This document shows positions 45,313 to 53,517 of a stretch of DNA of 57,813 nt, piece after piece (the stretch's first letter is position 1; the number at the start of each line of letters is the position of its first letter). This DNA comes from Rhodospirillaceae bacterium (GTDB lineage Bacteria > Pseudomonadota > Alphaproteobacteria > SHVZ01): contig JAEULB010000205.1 in assembly GCA_016792585.1 (NCBI GenBank), positions 1 through 57,813 on the forward strand. Reading direction: 5' to 3'. The translations under genes and the position numbers were made by a program. The notes beneath the pieces are model-generated. The model had not been told where the DNA came from, did not search any database, and saw nothing but the letters and a program-made list of their open reading frames with translations.

Positions 45313-45390
45313 CGATGAGCCCCTCTGTCCGGAAAGTTATCTTTGATTGTCGATGAGCCTAGCGGCCGGCGTTTCGGAATGGCAATCTCG

Positions 45391-45409
45391 CGTTTCCGAT
45401 CGTGAAACG
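45391..45409. promoter_or_regulatory. inverted repeat between the divergent SBP and HD genes
   Basis: CGTTTC (45391-45396), seven bases, GAAACG (45404-45409) is a perfect 6-7-6 dyad lying just upstream of the HD gene ribosome binding site. A further CGTTTCGGAA half-site occurs at 45370. The layout fits an operator for a dimeric regulator acting on one or both divergent genes; no regulator gene is adjacent. Confidence 0.4.
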
Positions 45410-45425
45410 ACCTCCGGGGGAAGTG

Positions 45426-46133
45426 ATGACCGTGGCAGCGAAGCTGGACGCCGGAACGTCCTGGGAGCCCGGCTACAAGTCGGCCGCGCGGCCCACGGCG
45501 CTGGAGCAGGAGCTCGCGCGCTGGGAAGCCGAGAGCATCCTCGTGCCCTTGGGCGGCGAGGACTGGCAGCGCACCTCGGGCAACACCTTCGAGACCAACA
45601 CCGCCGCCGACTGGGCGACGATCGAGCGCCAGAGCGCGATCTACCACCGCGACCGCCAGGCGAAGGAGGTGCTCACCTTCCTCGCCGCGTCTAAGGACGA
45701 GCCGAGCTATGGCTGGCAGACCAACAACTACGGCCACTCGCTGCAGACCGCGACCCGCGCGCTCCGCGACGGCGCCGACGAGGACATGGTCGTGCTGTCG
45801 CTGCTGCACGACATCGGCCAGAACATCGCGCCGGTGACCCATGGCGAGTTCTGCGCAGCGATGCTGAAGCAGTTTCTCTCCGACGATTACCTGTGGGTGC
45901 TCAACTACCACACGGTCTTCCAGCGCTATCACCGCTTCAACCACCCGACTTCGGACCGGATGGGACGCGAGAAGTTCCGCGGCCATCCGGCCTTTGAGCT
46001 GACCGCCTATTTCTGCGAGAAGTACGATCAGAACGCGATGGAGCCGGACTACGCCACCCTGCCGCTGGAGGCGTTCGAGCCCATGGTCTATCGCTTCTTC
46101 AACAAGACGCCGAGGTTCGTCGGCCGGCGCTAG
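45426..46133 (+). CDS. HD-domain protein (PhnZ-like oxygenase or phosphohydrolase)
   Basis: This protein of about 235 residues belongs to the HD superfamily, with metal-binding H104 (YGHSLQTATRAL) and the HD pair H128-D129 in LLHDIGQNIAP. Later histidines (ATHGEF-type segment VTHGEF, and LNYHTVFQRYH) could be further ligands. The pattern is close to small HD proteins such as PhnZ and its relatives, which are di-iron oxygenases, rather than to nucleotide phosphohydrolases, but I cannot decide. The start is the ATG at 45426 after GGGGGAAG; an upstream in-frame ATG overlaps that ribosome binding site. It is divergent from the MlrC/solute-binding pair, so it may share its substrate pathway. Confidence 0.75.
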   Translation: MTVAAKLDAGTSWEPGYKSAARPTALEQELARWEAESILVPLGGEDWQRTSGNTFETNTAADWATIERQSAIYHRDRQAKEVLTFLAASKDEPSYGWQTNNYGHSLQTATRALRDGADEDMVVLSLLHDIGQNIAPVTHGEFCAAMLKQFLSDDYLWVLNYHTVFQRYHRFNHPTSDRMGREKFRGHPAFELTAYFCEKYDQNAMEPDYATLPLEAFEPMVYRFFNKTPRFVGRR

Positions 46134-46183
46134 GCCGGACGAGACGCTTCCGGCGGGCCGACCACCCCTGCTATGGTCGGCAT

Positions 46184-46408
46184 ATGAGTGCCTTGGACGA
46201 CGCAACCGCCAAACTGGATCAGGCGCTGGCGAGGCTCGAGCGGGCAGCCTCAGGCCGCGCCGACCGCGAGACCAGGGCGCGTGCCGAGCTCGAGCAGGCG
46301 CTTGCCCAGCTCAAGACCGATCACACCCGGCTCTCAGAAGCGGCCGATACGGTGTCGGCGCGCCTCGACGGCGCCATCGGCCGGCTCCGGCTGATGGCCG
46401 GGGACTGA
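46184..46408 (+). CDS. DUF4164-family coiled-coil protein
   Basis: This 74-residue, mostly helical protein has heptad spacing throughout (ATAKLDQALARLERAA, ARAELEQALAQLKTDHTRL). It fits the DUF4164 family, which in alphaproteobacteria is found directly upstream of zapA, often beside tkt. The role is unknown; a link to the divisome is suggested by position only. It is 5 bases before zapA and certainly co-transcribed with it. Confidence 0.8.
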   Translation: MSALDDATAKLDQALARLERAASGRADRETRARAELEQALAQLKTDHTRLSEAADTVSARLDGAIGRLRLMAGD

Positions 46409-46413
46409 CGCGC

Positions 46414-46728
46414 ATGGCCGAAGTCACGCTGTTCCTCAATGGCCGCGGCTATCGGATCGCCTGCGCCGACGGCCAGGAGCCGCATATCGAGAAGCTCGGC
46501 CGCTACATCGACGGCAAGGTGCAGGAGCTTGTGCGCCAGGTCGGCCAGGTCGGCGACGCGCGCCTGCTGGCGATGGCGAGCCTGATGATCGCCGACGAGT
46601 TGGCCGAGGCCAAAGGCGGCATCGACGCCGCCGGCGGATCGCCCAAGTCCGCCGATGCGGCGGCAGCAGCGATCGAGTCGGTGGCGAAGCGCATCGATGC
46701 GCTTGCGGCACGGCTCGAAGCTTCCTAA
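46414..46728 (+). CDS. zapA: cell division protein ZapA
   Basis: This 104-residue FtsZ-ring stabiliser begins AEVTLFLNGRGYRIACADGQEPHIEKL, the ZapA globular domain. It continues with RLLAMASLMIADELAEAK and a long C-terminal helix used for tetramerisation, ending in an Ala-rich stretch. It crosslinks FtsZ protofilaments at midcell. The DUF4164-zapA-6S RNA-5-formyl-THF cyclo-ligase order is widely conserved and supports the call. Confidence 0.92.
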   Translation: MAEVTLFLNGRGYRIACADGQEPHIEKLGRYIDGKVQELVRQVGQVGDARLLAMASLMIADELAEAKGGIDAAGGSPKSADAAAAAIESVAKRIDALAARLEAS

Positions 46729-46870
46729 GTTGACTCCTGGCGGGGCTGCCCGGTTCGACAGGTTGCACATTCCCCGGGGCCAATACCGATCCTCTGGGAG
46801 CTGTCCCTGGCCTTGGCCATCGGCCTTGGCTACATGGCGCCCACCTGCTTAGGCAGGCCTTGGAGGAACT
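46729..46870 (+). ncRNA. ssrS: 6S RNA
   Basis: The 146-base gap between zapA and the 5-formyl-THF cyclo-ligase gene folds into one long rod. AGTT/AACT and CTCC/GGAG form the closing stem, then CTGCC/GGCAG and CAGGT/ACCTG. An open central bubble follows on both strands, then GCCAA/TTGGC, CCGAT/ATCGG and an apical GGGA/TCCC hairpin. This is the 6S shape, which mimics an open promoter and binds housekeeping RNA polymerase in stationary phase. The zapA-ssrS-ygfA synteny is the classic location. Ends are set from the pairing and may be off by several bases. Confidence 0.82.
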
Positions 46871-46874
46871 GCTC

Positions 46875-47480
46875 ATGCCATCGGCCACGGTGGCTCCGCC
46901 AACCCTTCCCGATCCCGAGATCGTCGCGGCCAAGCGCCGCCTCCGCGCGGAGATGATCGAGCGCCGCAAGCGGCTCGCCACGCCTTCAGCCGGTGGTGCG
47001 CTGGCCGGACAGGTGACGAAGCTCGGACCGTTCGCCGCCGGCGCCGCGGTCGCCGGCTTCTATCCGATGCCGCCGGAGATCGACGTTCTGCCTTCGCTGA
47101 TCGCGTTCGCGGGCACGGGCCACACCGTCAGCCTCCCGGTCGTCGTCGGGCGCGGGCAGCCGCTGATCTTCCGCAGCTGGATGCCGGGCGCCGCCCTCGC
47201 GAGCGGCGTGCTCGGCATTCCCTATCCGCCGGAAGGCAATTCAGAGGTCGAGCCGTCCATCCTGCTGGTGCCGCTGCTCGCCTTCGACCGGCGCGGCCAC
47301 CGGCTGGGATATGGCGGCGGCTACTACGACAGGACGCTGGCCGATCTCCGCGCGAAGGGACCGGTCTTCGCCATCGGCGTAGGTTACGCCTTCCAGGAAG
47401 TCGACGAGGTGCCGGCGGACTCGATCGATCAACCCGTCGACGCGATCGCGACCGATGCCGGCGCGGAGCGGATAGCGTGA
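46875..47480 (+). CDS. 5-formyltetrahydrofolate cyclo-ligase
   Basis: This 201-residue enzyme converts 5-formyl-THF to 5,10-methenyl-THF using ATP. Family features are AAKRRLRAEMIERRK at the N-terminus, FYPMPPEIDVLPSL (about 63-76), and the substrate/ATP motif LLVPLLAFDRRGHRLGYGGGYYDRTL (split, about 131-156). The ATG at 46875 is chosen because GGAGGA lies seven bases upstream; a TTG at 46860 is possible but overlaps the 6S RNA end. It is the usual neighbour of 6S RNA and the homolog of Escherichia coli YgfA. Confidence 0.93.
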   Translation: MPSATVAPPTLPDPEIVAAKRRLRAEMIERRKRLATPSAGGALAGQVTKLGPFAAGAAVAGFYPMPPEIDVLPSLIAFAGTGHTVSLPVVVGRGQPLIFRSWMPGAALASGVLGIPYPPEGNSEVEPSILLVPLLAFDRRGHRLGYGGGYYDRTLADLRAKGPVFAIGVGYAFQEVDEVPADSIDQPVDAIATDAGAERIA

Positions 47481-48289
47481 AGATCCTCTATCTCGGCGAC
47501 ATCGTCGGCCGCTCCGGCCGCGACGCGGTGCTCAAGGAGACGCCGCGCTTTCGCAAGGAGCTCGGCCTCGACTTCGTGATCGCCAACGGCGAGAACGCCG
47601 CACACGGCTTCGGCCTCACCCTCCAGCTTGCCGAGCAGCTGTTCAAGGCCGGCATCGACTGCCTCACCAACGGCAACCACGTCTGGGACCAGCGCGAGTT
47701 CATCGGCCAGATCGATCGCGACCCGCGCCTCCTGCGTCCGCGCAACTATCCGCAAGGCGCCCCCGGGCGCGGCGCCAACGACTACGCGCTTCCCGACGGA
47801 AGGCGCGTCCTGGTGATCAACGTGATGGGCCGCCTGTTCATGGATCCGCTCGACGACCCGTTCCGGTCGGTCGAGGAGGAGATGGCGAAGGTGCGCCTCG
47901 GATCGACCGTCGCCGCGATCGTCGTCGACGTTCATGCCGAAGCGTCCAGCGAGAAGCAGGCGATCGGCCACATGCTCGACGGCCGCGCCTCGCTGGTTGT
48001 CGGATCGCATACGCACGTGCCGACGGCGGATGCGCAGGTCCTGCCCGGCGGCACCGCCTTCCAGACCGACGCCGGCATGTGCGGCGACTACGACTCGGTG
48101 ATCGGCATGCACAAGCAGGTGCCGATCCAACGCTTCACCCGGAAGCTGCCCACCGACAAGCTGCAGCCGGCCGACGGCCCAGCGACGATCTGCGGCGTCT
48201 TCGTCGAGACCGACGACCGCACCGGGCTCGCCAAGCGAGTCTCGCCGATCCGGGTCGGCGGCCGCCTGCAGCCGGCGTGGCCGGCCTAA
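47477..48289 (+). CDS. TIGR00282/YmdB-family metallophosphoesterase
   Basis: This 270-residue protein of the YmdB family starts KILYLGDIVGRSGRDAV, with the metal ligand D8, followed by NGENAAHGFG (N and E ligands, about 37-46), TNGNHVWDQ (about 67-75), VVDVHAEASSEKQA and VGSHTHVPTAD, giving the full set of metal-binding histidines and asparagines. Relatives hydrolyse 2',3'-cyclic nucleotides or cAMP; the role in alphaproteobacteria is unknown. The GTG start overlaps the preceding TGA (GTGA). It often sits beside the cyclo-ligase gene, as here. Confidence 0.93.
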   Translation: MKILYLGDIVGRSGRDAVLKETPRFRKELGLDFVIANGENAAHGFGLTLQLAEQLFKAGIDCLTNGNHVWDQREFIGQIDRDPRLLRPRNYPQGAPGRGANDYALPDGRRVLVINVMGRLFMDPLDDPFRSVEEEMAKVRLGSTVAAIVVDVHAEASSEKQAIGHMLDGRASLVVGSHTHVPTADAQVLPGGTAFQTDAGMCGDYDSVIGMHKQVPIQRFTRKLPTDKLQPADGPATICGVFVETDDRTGLAKRVSPIRVGGRLQPAWPA

Positions 48290-48304
48290 GCCCCTGATCA
48301 GCCT

Positions 48305-48320
48305 CTAACCTCGCGTTAAC
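48305..48320 (+). promoter_or_regulatory. candidate CtrA box upstream of the histidine kinase gene
   Basis: CTAA (48305-48308), seven bases, TTAAC (48316-48320) is one mismatch from TTAA-N7-TTAAC. It lies 75 bases upstream of the GTG at 48395. A further TTAA occurs at 48330. The site would place the kinase under cell-cycle control, matching the presence of sciP. Confidence 0.5.
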
Positions 48321-48394
48321 TATTGTGCGTTAAGACGGATCCGACACATCGCGGGCTCTCTCTTTCGAGGCCCGGATCGGAGGGTCGAACCGCC

Positions 48395-50914
48395 GTGGCG
48401 AATGCAGGCTTCCTGCAGAAACACGCTAGATCCTGGCCCGTGATAGCGGGTGCAGCCTCCCTCATCGCCCTCGCAATTACATTCGGTTACAATCTCTGGG
48501 GCGGCTACCAGTCGAAGCTGCTCGACACCGAGCAGACGGTCCGGCGCCTCTCCAGCGCCCTCGAAGAGCACACGCTCACCACGTTCGATGCGGTCGACGG
48601 CGTGCTCAAGGCGACGATCCGACATCTCCGCCTGCTGCAGCGCCTCAGCGCCGACGAGCAGACTTCCGTTCGCGGCGTGCTCGCCGCGGGCGCCGACAGC
48701 CTCCGCCAGATCCATGCGCTGATCCTCTACGACACCGAGGGTCACCCGGTGAACGCAGGCCTGCTGCCGGTGCCGCCGACCCTCAGCGTCGCCGACCGGG
48801 CCTTCTTCAGCCGGCATCTCGAGGAGCCCGACCTCGGCGTCCTGATCTCGATGCCGCGCAAGAGCCTGGTCTCCGGGTACACGGTCCTCACCGTGAGCCG
48901 CCGCATCGAGCGCGAGAATGGCTCTTTCGCCGGCGTCCTTGCGGCCGACATCCCGATCGAGGCGCTCACCAGCACCTTCTATCGCGCGCTGAACGTCGGA
49001 CCGAAAGGCTCGGTCGGGCTGGTCAGGATCGACGGCGCGCTGCTCGCACGCGAACCGCCGCTTCCCGAGCAGCTCGGCAAGCCGGTCGTTGCGAACCCCG
49101 AATCCCTGATGCGCCTCATCGAAGCGCCGGCTGGCATCTACCGCGGCACCACGCGTGTCGAGAACGTCGAGCGCATCACCGGCTATCGCCTGCTGAGGAC
49201 GTTTCCCGTGATCGTCAGCGTCTCGATCGCGGTCGAGGACGCTCTCGACGAATGGTACGACCAGGTCCGCGAGTTCGCCGCCTTCTGGGCGTTGTGCGCC
49301 GTGGTCGTCTCGATCCTGACCTTCTTCTCGGTACGCGACGCTTCCCGGCGAGCGGTCGCCGAAGTCGAGGCCCGGAAGGCGAAGACGATGCTTTCCGATG
49401 CGATCGAAAGCCTGGATGCCGGGATGGTCGTCTTCGACAGCGACGATCGCTTCGTGATGATGAACCGGCGGATGGCCGAGATTTCGCCTGCTGCCTATGT
49501 GGCGCTCGCCGTTCCCGGCACCAGCTATCACACCATGGTGCGCACGCTCGCCGAAAGCGGCGACATCGCCGCCGCCCACGGCCGCGAGGACGAATGGGTC
49601 AGGGACCGGCTTCGCGGGCACCGCCTGCCCGGCGGCTGGCGCGAGGAGCGGCGCGTCGGCAAGAGCTGGCAGCAGGTCTCCGAGCGGGTGACGAACAGCG
49701 GCGGCGTCGCCCTGCTCGTCTCCGACGTCACCTCGATCAAGGAAACCATCGCCGCCCTGCAGGCGAGCGAGGATCGTTTCCAGCGGATGGCGGCGAACAT
49801 CCCTGGCTACGTCTTCCAGCGCAACGTCGCAGCCGACGGCACCGTCACCTTCCCCTTCATCAGCGAAGGCGCCCGCGACTTCTACGGCTGCGATCCCGAG
49901 GACCTGATGCTCGATCCGTCGATCATCAAGCGTGCGATCCATCCAGACGACTTCCAGCGCGTCGACCAGAGCGTCCGCGCGGCGATCGCGACTCTGGCGC
50001 CGTGGCAGGCAGACTACCGGCTGGTCGCCAAGGACGGATCTGTCCGCTGGGTCGCGTCCCAGGCGCGTGCGATCCGTCTTGGAGACGGCGGCGTTCTCTG
50101 GGACGGAGTCGTCGTCGACATCACGGCGCGCAAGGAAGCGGAGGCCCAGCTCACCGACGCCAAGCTCCGCGCCGAGCGTGCGACCCGCGCCAAGTCGAGC
50201 TTCCTCGCCTCGATGAGCCACGAGCTTCGCACGCCGCTCAACGCCATTCTGGGCTTCTCGGAACTGATGGCGACCACTGCGCTGGCGCCGAAGCTTGCGC
50301 ACAAGGCGGCGGAGTATGCGGCCGACATCCACAACGCCGGCAGCCACCTGCTGCAGCTGATCAACGACCTGCTCGACCTGTCGAAGGCGGAAGCCGGCAA
50401 GATGGAGCTGTCGGAGTCGGAGGTCAGGATCGACGGCATCGTCGAACGGGTCGTCCATCTGGTCGGCGGCCATGCCCGCGACGGCGGCGTCGCGATCACC
50501 TCGACCGTCTCACCGTCGATGCCACTCGTCCGCGCCGACGAGCGAAAGCTGCTGCAGATGCTGCTCAACCTCGTCGCCAATGCCGTCAAGTTCACGCCGG
50601 CGGGTGGCAAGGTGAAGGTGTCGGCGGGGATCTCGGCGGAAGGCGATCTCCGCATGACCGTGGCCGACACCGGCGTCGGCATCGCGGCCAAGGACCTGCC
50701 GCGGGTGCTGATCCCCTTCGCCCAGGTCGACAACGACATCACGCGGGCGACGAGCGGCACCGGCTTGGGATTGCCGATCGCCAAGCAGTTCGCCGAGCTT
50801 CACGGCGGATCGCTGACGCTCGAGAGCGTGCAAGGCCAGGGCACCGTCGTCTCGGTGCACCTGCCCGGCGAGCGGCTGATCGACTGGAAGCCCGAGCTGC
50901 GCCGGGCCGGCTAG
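48395..50914 (+). CDS. membrane PAS-domain sensor histidine kinase
   Basis: This protein of about 839 residues has a first transmembrane segment (about 13-33), a periplasmic sensor of about 265 residues, and a second transmembrane segment (about 295-318). Two PAS-like domains follow; the second ends DYRLVAKDGSVRWVASQARAI, a PAC signature. The HisKA domain has the phosphorylated His609 in FLASMSHELRTPLNAILGF, and the HATPase domain has NLVANAVKFTPAG and DTGVGIAAKDLPRVL. No receiver is attached. The start is the GTG at 48395 after GGAGGG; the frame is open further upstream but overlaps a CtrA-like site. It converges on an Hpt-like gene and a CheY-like gene, which may be its phosphorelay partners. 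Confidence 0.9.
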   Translation: MANAGFLQKHARSWPVIAGAASLIALAITFGYNLWGGYQSKLLDTEQTVRRLSSALEEHTLTTFDAVDGVLKATIRHLRLLQRLSADEQTSVRGVLAAGADSLRQIHALILYDTEGHPVNAGLLPVPPTLSVADRAFFSRHLEEPDLGVLISMPRKSLVSGYTVLTVSRRIERENGSFAGVLAADIPIEALTSTFYRALNVGPKGSVGLVRIDGALLAREPPLPEQLGKPVVANPESLMRLIEAPAGIYRGTTRVENVERITGYRLLRTFPVIVSVSIAVEDALDEWYDQVREFAAFWALCAVVVSILTFFSVRDASRRAVAEVEARKAKTMLSDAIESLDAGMVVFDSDDRFVMMNRRMAEISPAAYVALAVPGTSYHTMVRTLAESGDIAAAHGREDEWVRDRLRGHRLPGGWREERRVGKSWQQVSERVTNSGGVALLVSDVTSIKETIAALQASEDRFQRMAANIPGYVFQRNVAADGTVTFPFISEGARDFYGCDPEDLMLDPSIIKRAIHPDDFQRVDQSVRAAIATLAPWQADYRLVAKDGSVRWVASQARAIRLGDGGVLWDGVVVDITARKEAEAQLTDAKLRAERATRAKSSFLASMSHELRTPLNAILGFSELMATTALAPKLAHKAAEYAADIHNAGSHLLQLINDLLDLSKAEAGKMELSESEVRIDGIVERVVHLVGGHARDGGVAITSTVSPSMPLVRADERKLLQMLLNLVANAVKFTPAGGKVKVSAGISAEGDLRMTVADTGVGIAAKDLPRVLIPFAQVDNDITRATSGTGLGLPIAKQFAELHGGSLTLESVQGQGTVVSVHLPGERLIDWKPELRRAG

Positions 50915-50917
50915 GGT

Positions 50918-51406
50918 CTAGCCGACCAGACGCTCGAGGCCGGCGCAGAGCTCCTGGCCGACCTGCCCACCGTCACCCTTCAGCTTGTTGGCGATGATCG
51001 CGCGCATGGCGTCGACCAGCGAGCGCAGCACCTCGACCTCGGCCATGCCGACGGTGTTGCGGCCCTCGAGATAGCGGCACAGCATGCTGCCGATGCGCGT
51101 GATCAGGGGGTAGCCGAAGTTGCCGCCGCCGCCCCGCAGGTCGTGGACGATGTTGAACAGCGTCGACAGGTGCTTCGCCTGGTTCTCGCGATCGCTGAGC
51201 AGGAGCTGCACGACCTCGGCGGCGCGCGCGAGTTCCGGATTCGCCTGCGCCGGGAAGTCGACCTGCTCCTGCGCCTTCGCCATCGCCGCCTCGGCCCTGG
51301 CCAGCAGGTTCGGATCCATGCCCTTTCCGGCCGGCCCGACCCGGGCCTTGATCTTGTTCGGCGGGTGGATGACTTCGACCGCGCCCTTCGGCTTGTCGCC
51401 GCTCAT
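50918..51406 (-). CDS. Hpt-like histidine phosphotransfer protein
   Basis: This 162-residue protein is mostly helical after a basic N-terminus (1-30). The segment FNIVHDLRGGGGNFGYPLI (about 84-102) matches the Hpt pattern H-x-L-(K/R)-G-x4-x-G, with H88 as the candidate phosphoryl acceptor. It lacks catalytic ATPase motifs. It follows a CheY-like receiver gene by 26 bases on the same strand and converges on a histidine kinase with a 3-base gap. A role in a phosphorelay is inferred from this arrangement. Hpt domains have little sequence conservation, so family assignment is moderate. Confidence 0.65.
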   Translation of the reverse strand: MSGDKPKGAVEVIHPPNKIKARVGPAGKGMDPNLLARAEAAMAKAQEQVDFPAQANPELARAAEVVQLLLSDRENQAKHLSTLFNIVHDLRGGGGNFGYPLITRIGSMLCRYLEGRNTVGMAEVEVLRSLVDAMRAIIANKLKGDGGQVGQELCAGLERLVG

Positions 51407-51432
51407 GACATTCTCCTAGTACGCTCCACGCG

Positions 51433-52020
51433 TCATGACTTCTGCATCGACTTGATGGTGTCCTTGGTCCGCTTCAACGCGGCCTGCTGATCACCGCTCA
51501 AGGCCGCCTGTCCGTGCCCCGACGCTCCGCCGCCCCCGGGCTTCCGCCGCTCCGGCCCCTCGAACGGCAGCATCTGGCGGCGCCGGTCGGGGCCGAAGTA
51601 ATCGTTGGTCCTGACGAACGGCCGCGGGTTCTCGATGATCGAGACGATGCGGGCGTAGAGCGAGCGCGCCGAGACCGGCTTCGCCATGAACTCGGTCACG
51701 CCGGCATCGCGCGCCTGCATGACCCTGGCCCGCTCGGTGTGGCCCGACAGCATGATGACCGGCACGAATTGGTCGGGGCTTTCCGGCGAATTGCGCAGAT
51801 GCCGGGTGAGTTCGAGCCCGTCCATCGGCTCCATGTTCCAGTCGGCGATCAGCAGGTCGATCTGCGCCTGGCCCATCTTCTCGAGCGCATGGCTGCCGTC
51901 CCTGGCTTCCAGGATCTGGCTGACCCCGAGGGATTCGAGGATCGTCCGCACGAGGCTCCGCATGTGCTGGTTGTCGTCGACGATCAGCACCGCCAGTCGA
52001 TCGAGCCGATAGCCCATCAT
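51433..52020 (-). CDS. CheY-like response regulator
   Basis: This 195-residue protein has a complete receiver domain (about 8-130): acidic pair D15-D16 in VLIVDDNQHMR, phosphorylation site D60 in LLIADWNMEPMDG, and the conserved lysine in FMAKPVS. The remaining 60 residues are basic, Gly/Pro-rich and carry no DNA-binding fold (YFGPDRRRQ, ERRKPGGGG). It probably works through protein contacts, as CheY and DivK do. Upstream of the Hpt-like gene and opposite a receiver-less histidine kinase, it could complete a phosphorelay. The alternative start at the second codon is equally likely. Confidence 0.87.
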   Translation of the reverse strand: MMGYRLDRLAVLIVDDNQHMRSLVRTILESLGVSQILEARDGSHALEKMGQAQIDLLIADWNMEPMDGLELTRHLRNSPESPDQFVPVIMLSGHTERARVMQARDAGVTEFMAKPVSARSLYARIVSIIENPRPFVRTNDYFGPDRRRQMLPFEGPERRKPGGGGASGHGQAALSGDQQAALKRTKDTIKSMQKS

Positions 52021-52202
52021 GCTGAGGCGGCTCCTGCCGGCTCGCTCATCCCCCGCCTCGTCCTTCCCCCGGCGTTTTGCCGGAATGTATACCGATGTGT
52101 GACGGCGTGCCTAGGCGAGGTTGGCGGCCGGTTCCGGCCCTTTTCGGGAGCCGGCGGCCCCAATCTGGCCACAATGAGACTTTACTCGTGAAACACGCCA
52201 TA

Positions 52203-52236
52203 GGTGCTTATAACCACTAGATTTGGTATAAGCACC
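52203..52236. promoter_or_regulatory. long inverted repeat upstream of yebC
   Basis: GGTGCTTAT-A-ACC (52203-52215) and GGT-ATAAGCACC (52225-52236) pair over 12 bases with one bulged A and a 9-base spacer. It lies 33 bases before the yebC ATG in the 248-base divergent gap shared with the CheY-like gene. Its right arm contains TATAAG, which could be the -10 box of the yebC-ruvCAB promoter, so a bound protein would block transcription. A second GC-rich dyad (GCCGG/CCGGC type) lies near 52123-52160. A LexA-type site was not recognised in this gap. Confidence 0.5.
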
Positions 52237-52268
52237 GAATCTCAATACGAACTCTTCGGCCGGGCGGA

Positions 52269-53018
52269 ATGGCAGGACATAGCCAATTCAAGAACATCAT
52301 GCACCGCAAAGGCGCTCAGGACGCCAAGCGGGGCAAGCTCTTCACCAAACTGATCCGCGAGCTCACCACGGCGGCCCGGGTAGGGGCGCCCGATCCGTCG
52401 GCCAATCCCCGGCTCAAGGCCGCGATCACGGCGGCCCGCGGCGCCAACATGCCCAAGGACACCCTCGAGCGGGCGATCAAGCGGGGCGCCGGCGGCGGCG
52501 ACGACGCCAACTACGAGGAAGTCCGTTACGAGGGGTACGGCCCCGGCGGCGTCGCCCTGATCGTCGAGGCGCTGACCGACAACCGCAACCGGACTGCCTC
52601 GGAAATCCGGTCAGCTTTCTCCAAGGGCGGCGGTGCGCTCGGCGAGACCAACTCGGTCTCCTTCATGTTCGAGAGGGTCGGCGACATCGCCTTCCCTGCC
52701 GGCGCCGGCAGTGCGGATGCGATGTTCGAGGCCGGGCTCGAAGCCGGCGCGACCAACGTCGAGTCCAGCAGCGAGGTTCACGAGATCGTGACCACTGTCG
52801 ACGAATTCGCTCAGGTGCGTGACGCGCTTGAAGCGAAGTTCGGTGCGCCTGAACGCGCCAAGCTCGCGTGGCGCCCGACGACGACGGTTCCAGTCGACGA
52901 AGCAGGCGCCGAATCGCTGTTCAAGCTGATCGAGACGCTCGAGGACAACGACGACGTCCAGACCGTTTGGGGCAACTACGAGGTCGCCGACGCGGTCCTT
53001 CAGAAGCTGGCCGGGTGA
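52269..53018 (+). CDS. yebC: YebC/PmpR-family protein
   Basis: This 249-residue YebC-family protein begins [22 protein letters not shown], the family signature, and continues with [19 protein letters not shown] and [26 protein letters not shown]. The length is standard. Members act as transcription regulators or, as more recent work shows, help ribosomes through proline-rich stretches; that would be relevant with the Pro-rich proteins encoded here. It is one base ahead of ruvC in the usual yebC-ruvCAB order. Confidence 0.95.
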   Translation: MAGHSQFKNIMHRKGAQDAKRGKLFTKLIRELTTAARVGAPDPSANPRLKAAITAARGANMPKDTLERAIKRGAGGGDDANYEEVRYEGYGPGGVALIVEALTDNRNRTASEIRSAFSKGGGALGETNSVSFMFERVGDIAFPAGAGSADAMFEAGLEAGATNVESSSEVHEIVTTVDEFAQVRDALEAKFGAPERAKLAWRPTTTVPVDEAGAESLFKLIETLEDNDDVQTVWGNYEVADAVLQKLAG

Positions 53019-53019
53019 G

Positions 53020-53517
53020 ATGCGTCTCCTCGGCCTCGATCCGGGTCTCCGTCATACCGGCTGGGGCATCGTCGATGCCGAGGGCAACCGTCTTCGCCAC
53101 ATCGCCTCCGGCCGCATCGACTCCGGCGATGGCACGATCGCCGAACGGCTGGTGCGCCTTTATGACGGCGTGACCGAGGTGATCGAGCGTTTCAGCCCCG
53201 ACGAGGCGGCGGTCGAAGAGACCTATGTGAACAAGAACCCGAGCTCGACCTTGAAGCTGGGCCTGGCGCGCGGCGCGGTGATCCTGGCGCCGGCGCGCGC
53301 CGGGCTCGCGGTCGCCGAGTACTCGCCGAGCCTGATCAAGAAGTCGGTGGTCGGATCCGGTCATGCCGAAAAGGAGCAGGTCGGCCGCATGGTGCGGATG
53401 CTGCTGCCCGGCGCCGAGCCGTCCAGTGCGGACGCCGCCGACGCGCTCGCGATCGCGATCTGCCACGCCCATCACGCCGCGACCCGGCGCGCCGTCATGG
53501 CCGGAGCGCTCGCATGA
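53020..53517 (+). CDS. ruvC: Holliday junction endodeoxyribonuclease
   Basis: This 165-residue resolvase has the catalytic acids D7 (LLGLDPGLRHTGWG), E66 (AAVEETYVN) and the C-terminal pair in SSADAADALAIAICHAHH. It cuts Holliday junctions symmetrically within the RuvABC complex. The ATG is one base after the yebC stop, and the 3' end overlaps ruvA by 4 bases, so the recombination genes are translationally coupled. Confidence 0.96.
   Translation: MRLLGLDPGLRHTGWGIVDAEGNRLRHIASGRIDSGDGTIAERLVRLYDGVTEVIERFSPDEAAVEETYVNKNPSSTLKLGLARGAVILAPARAGLAVAEYSPSLIKKSVVGSGHAEKEQVGRMVRMLLPGAEPSSADAADALAIAICHAHHAATRRAVMAGALA

Noticed and set aside
48320..50473. A minus-strand frame of about 717 codons opposite the histidine kinase gene
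   Set aside because: The kinase on the plus strand has all its domains in order; the opposite frame has shadow composition only.
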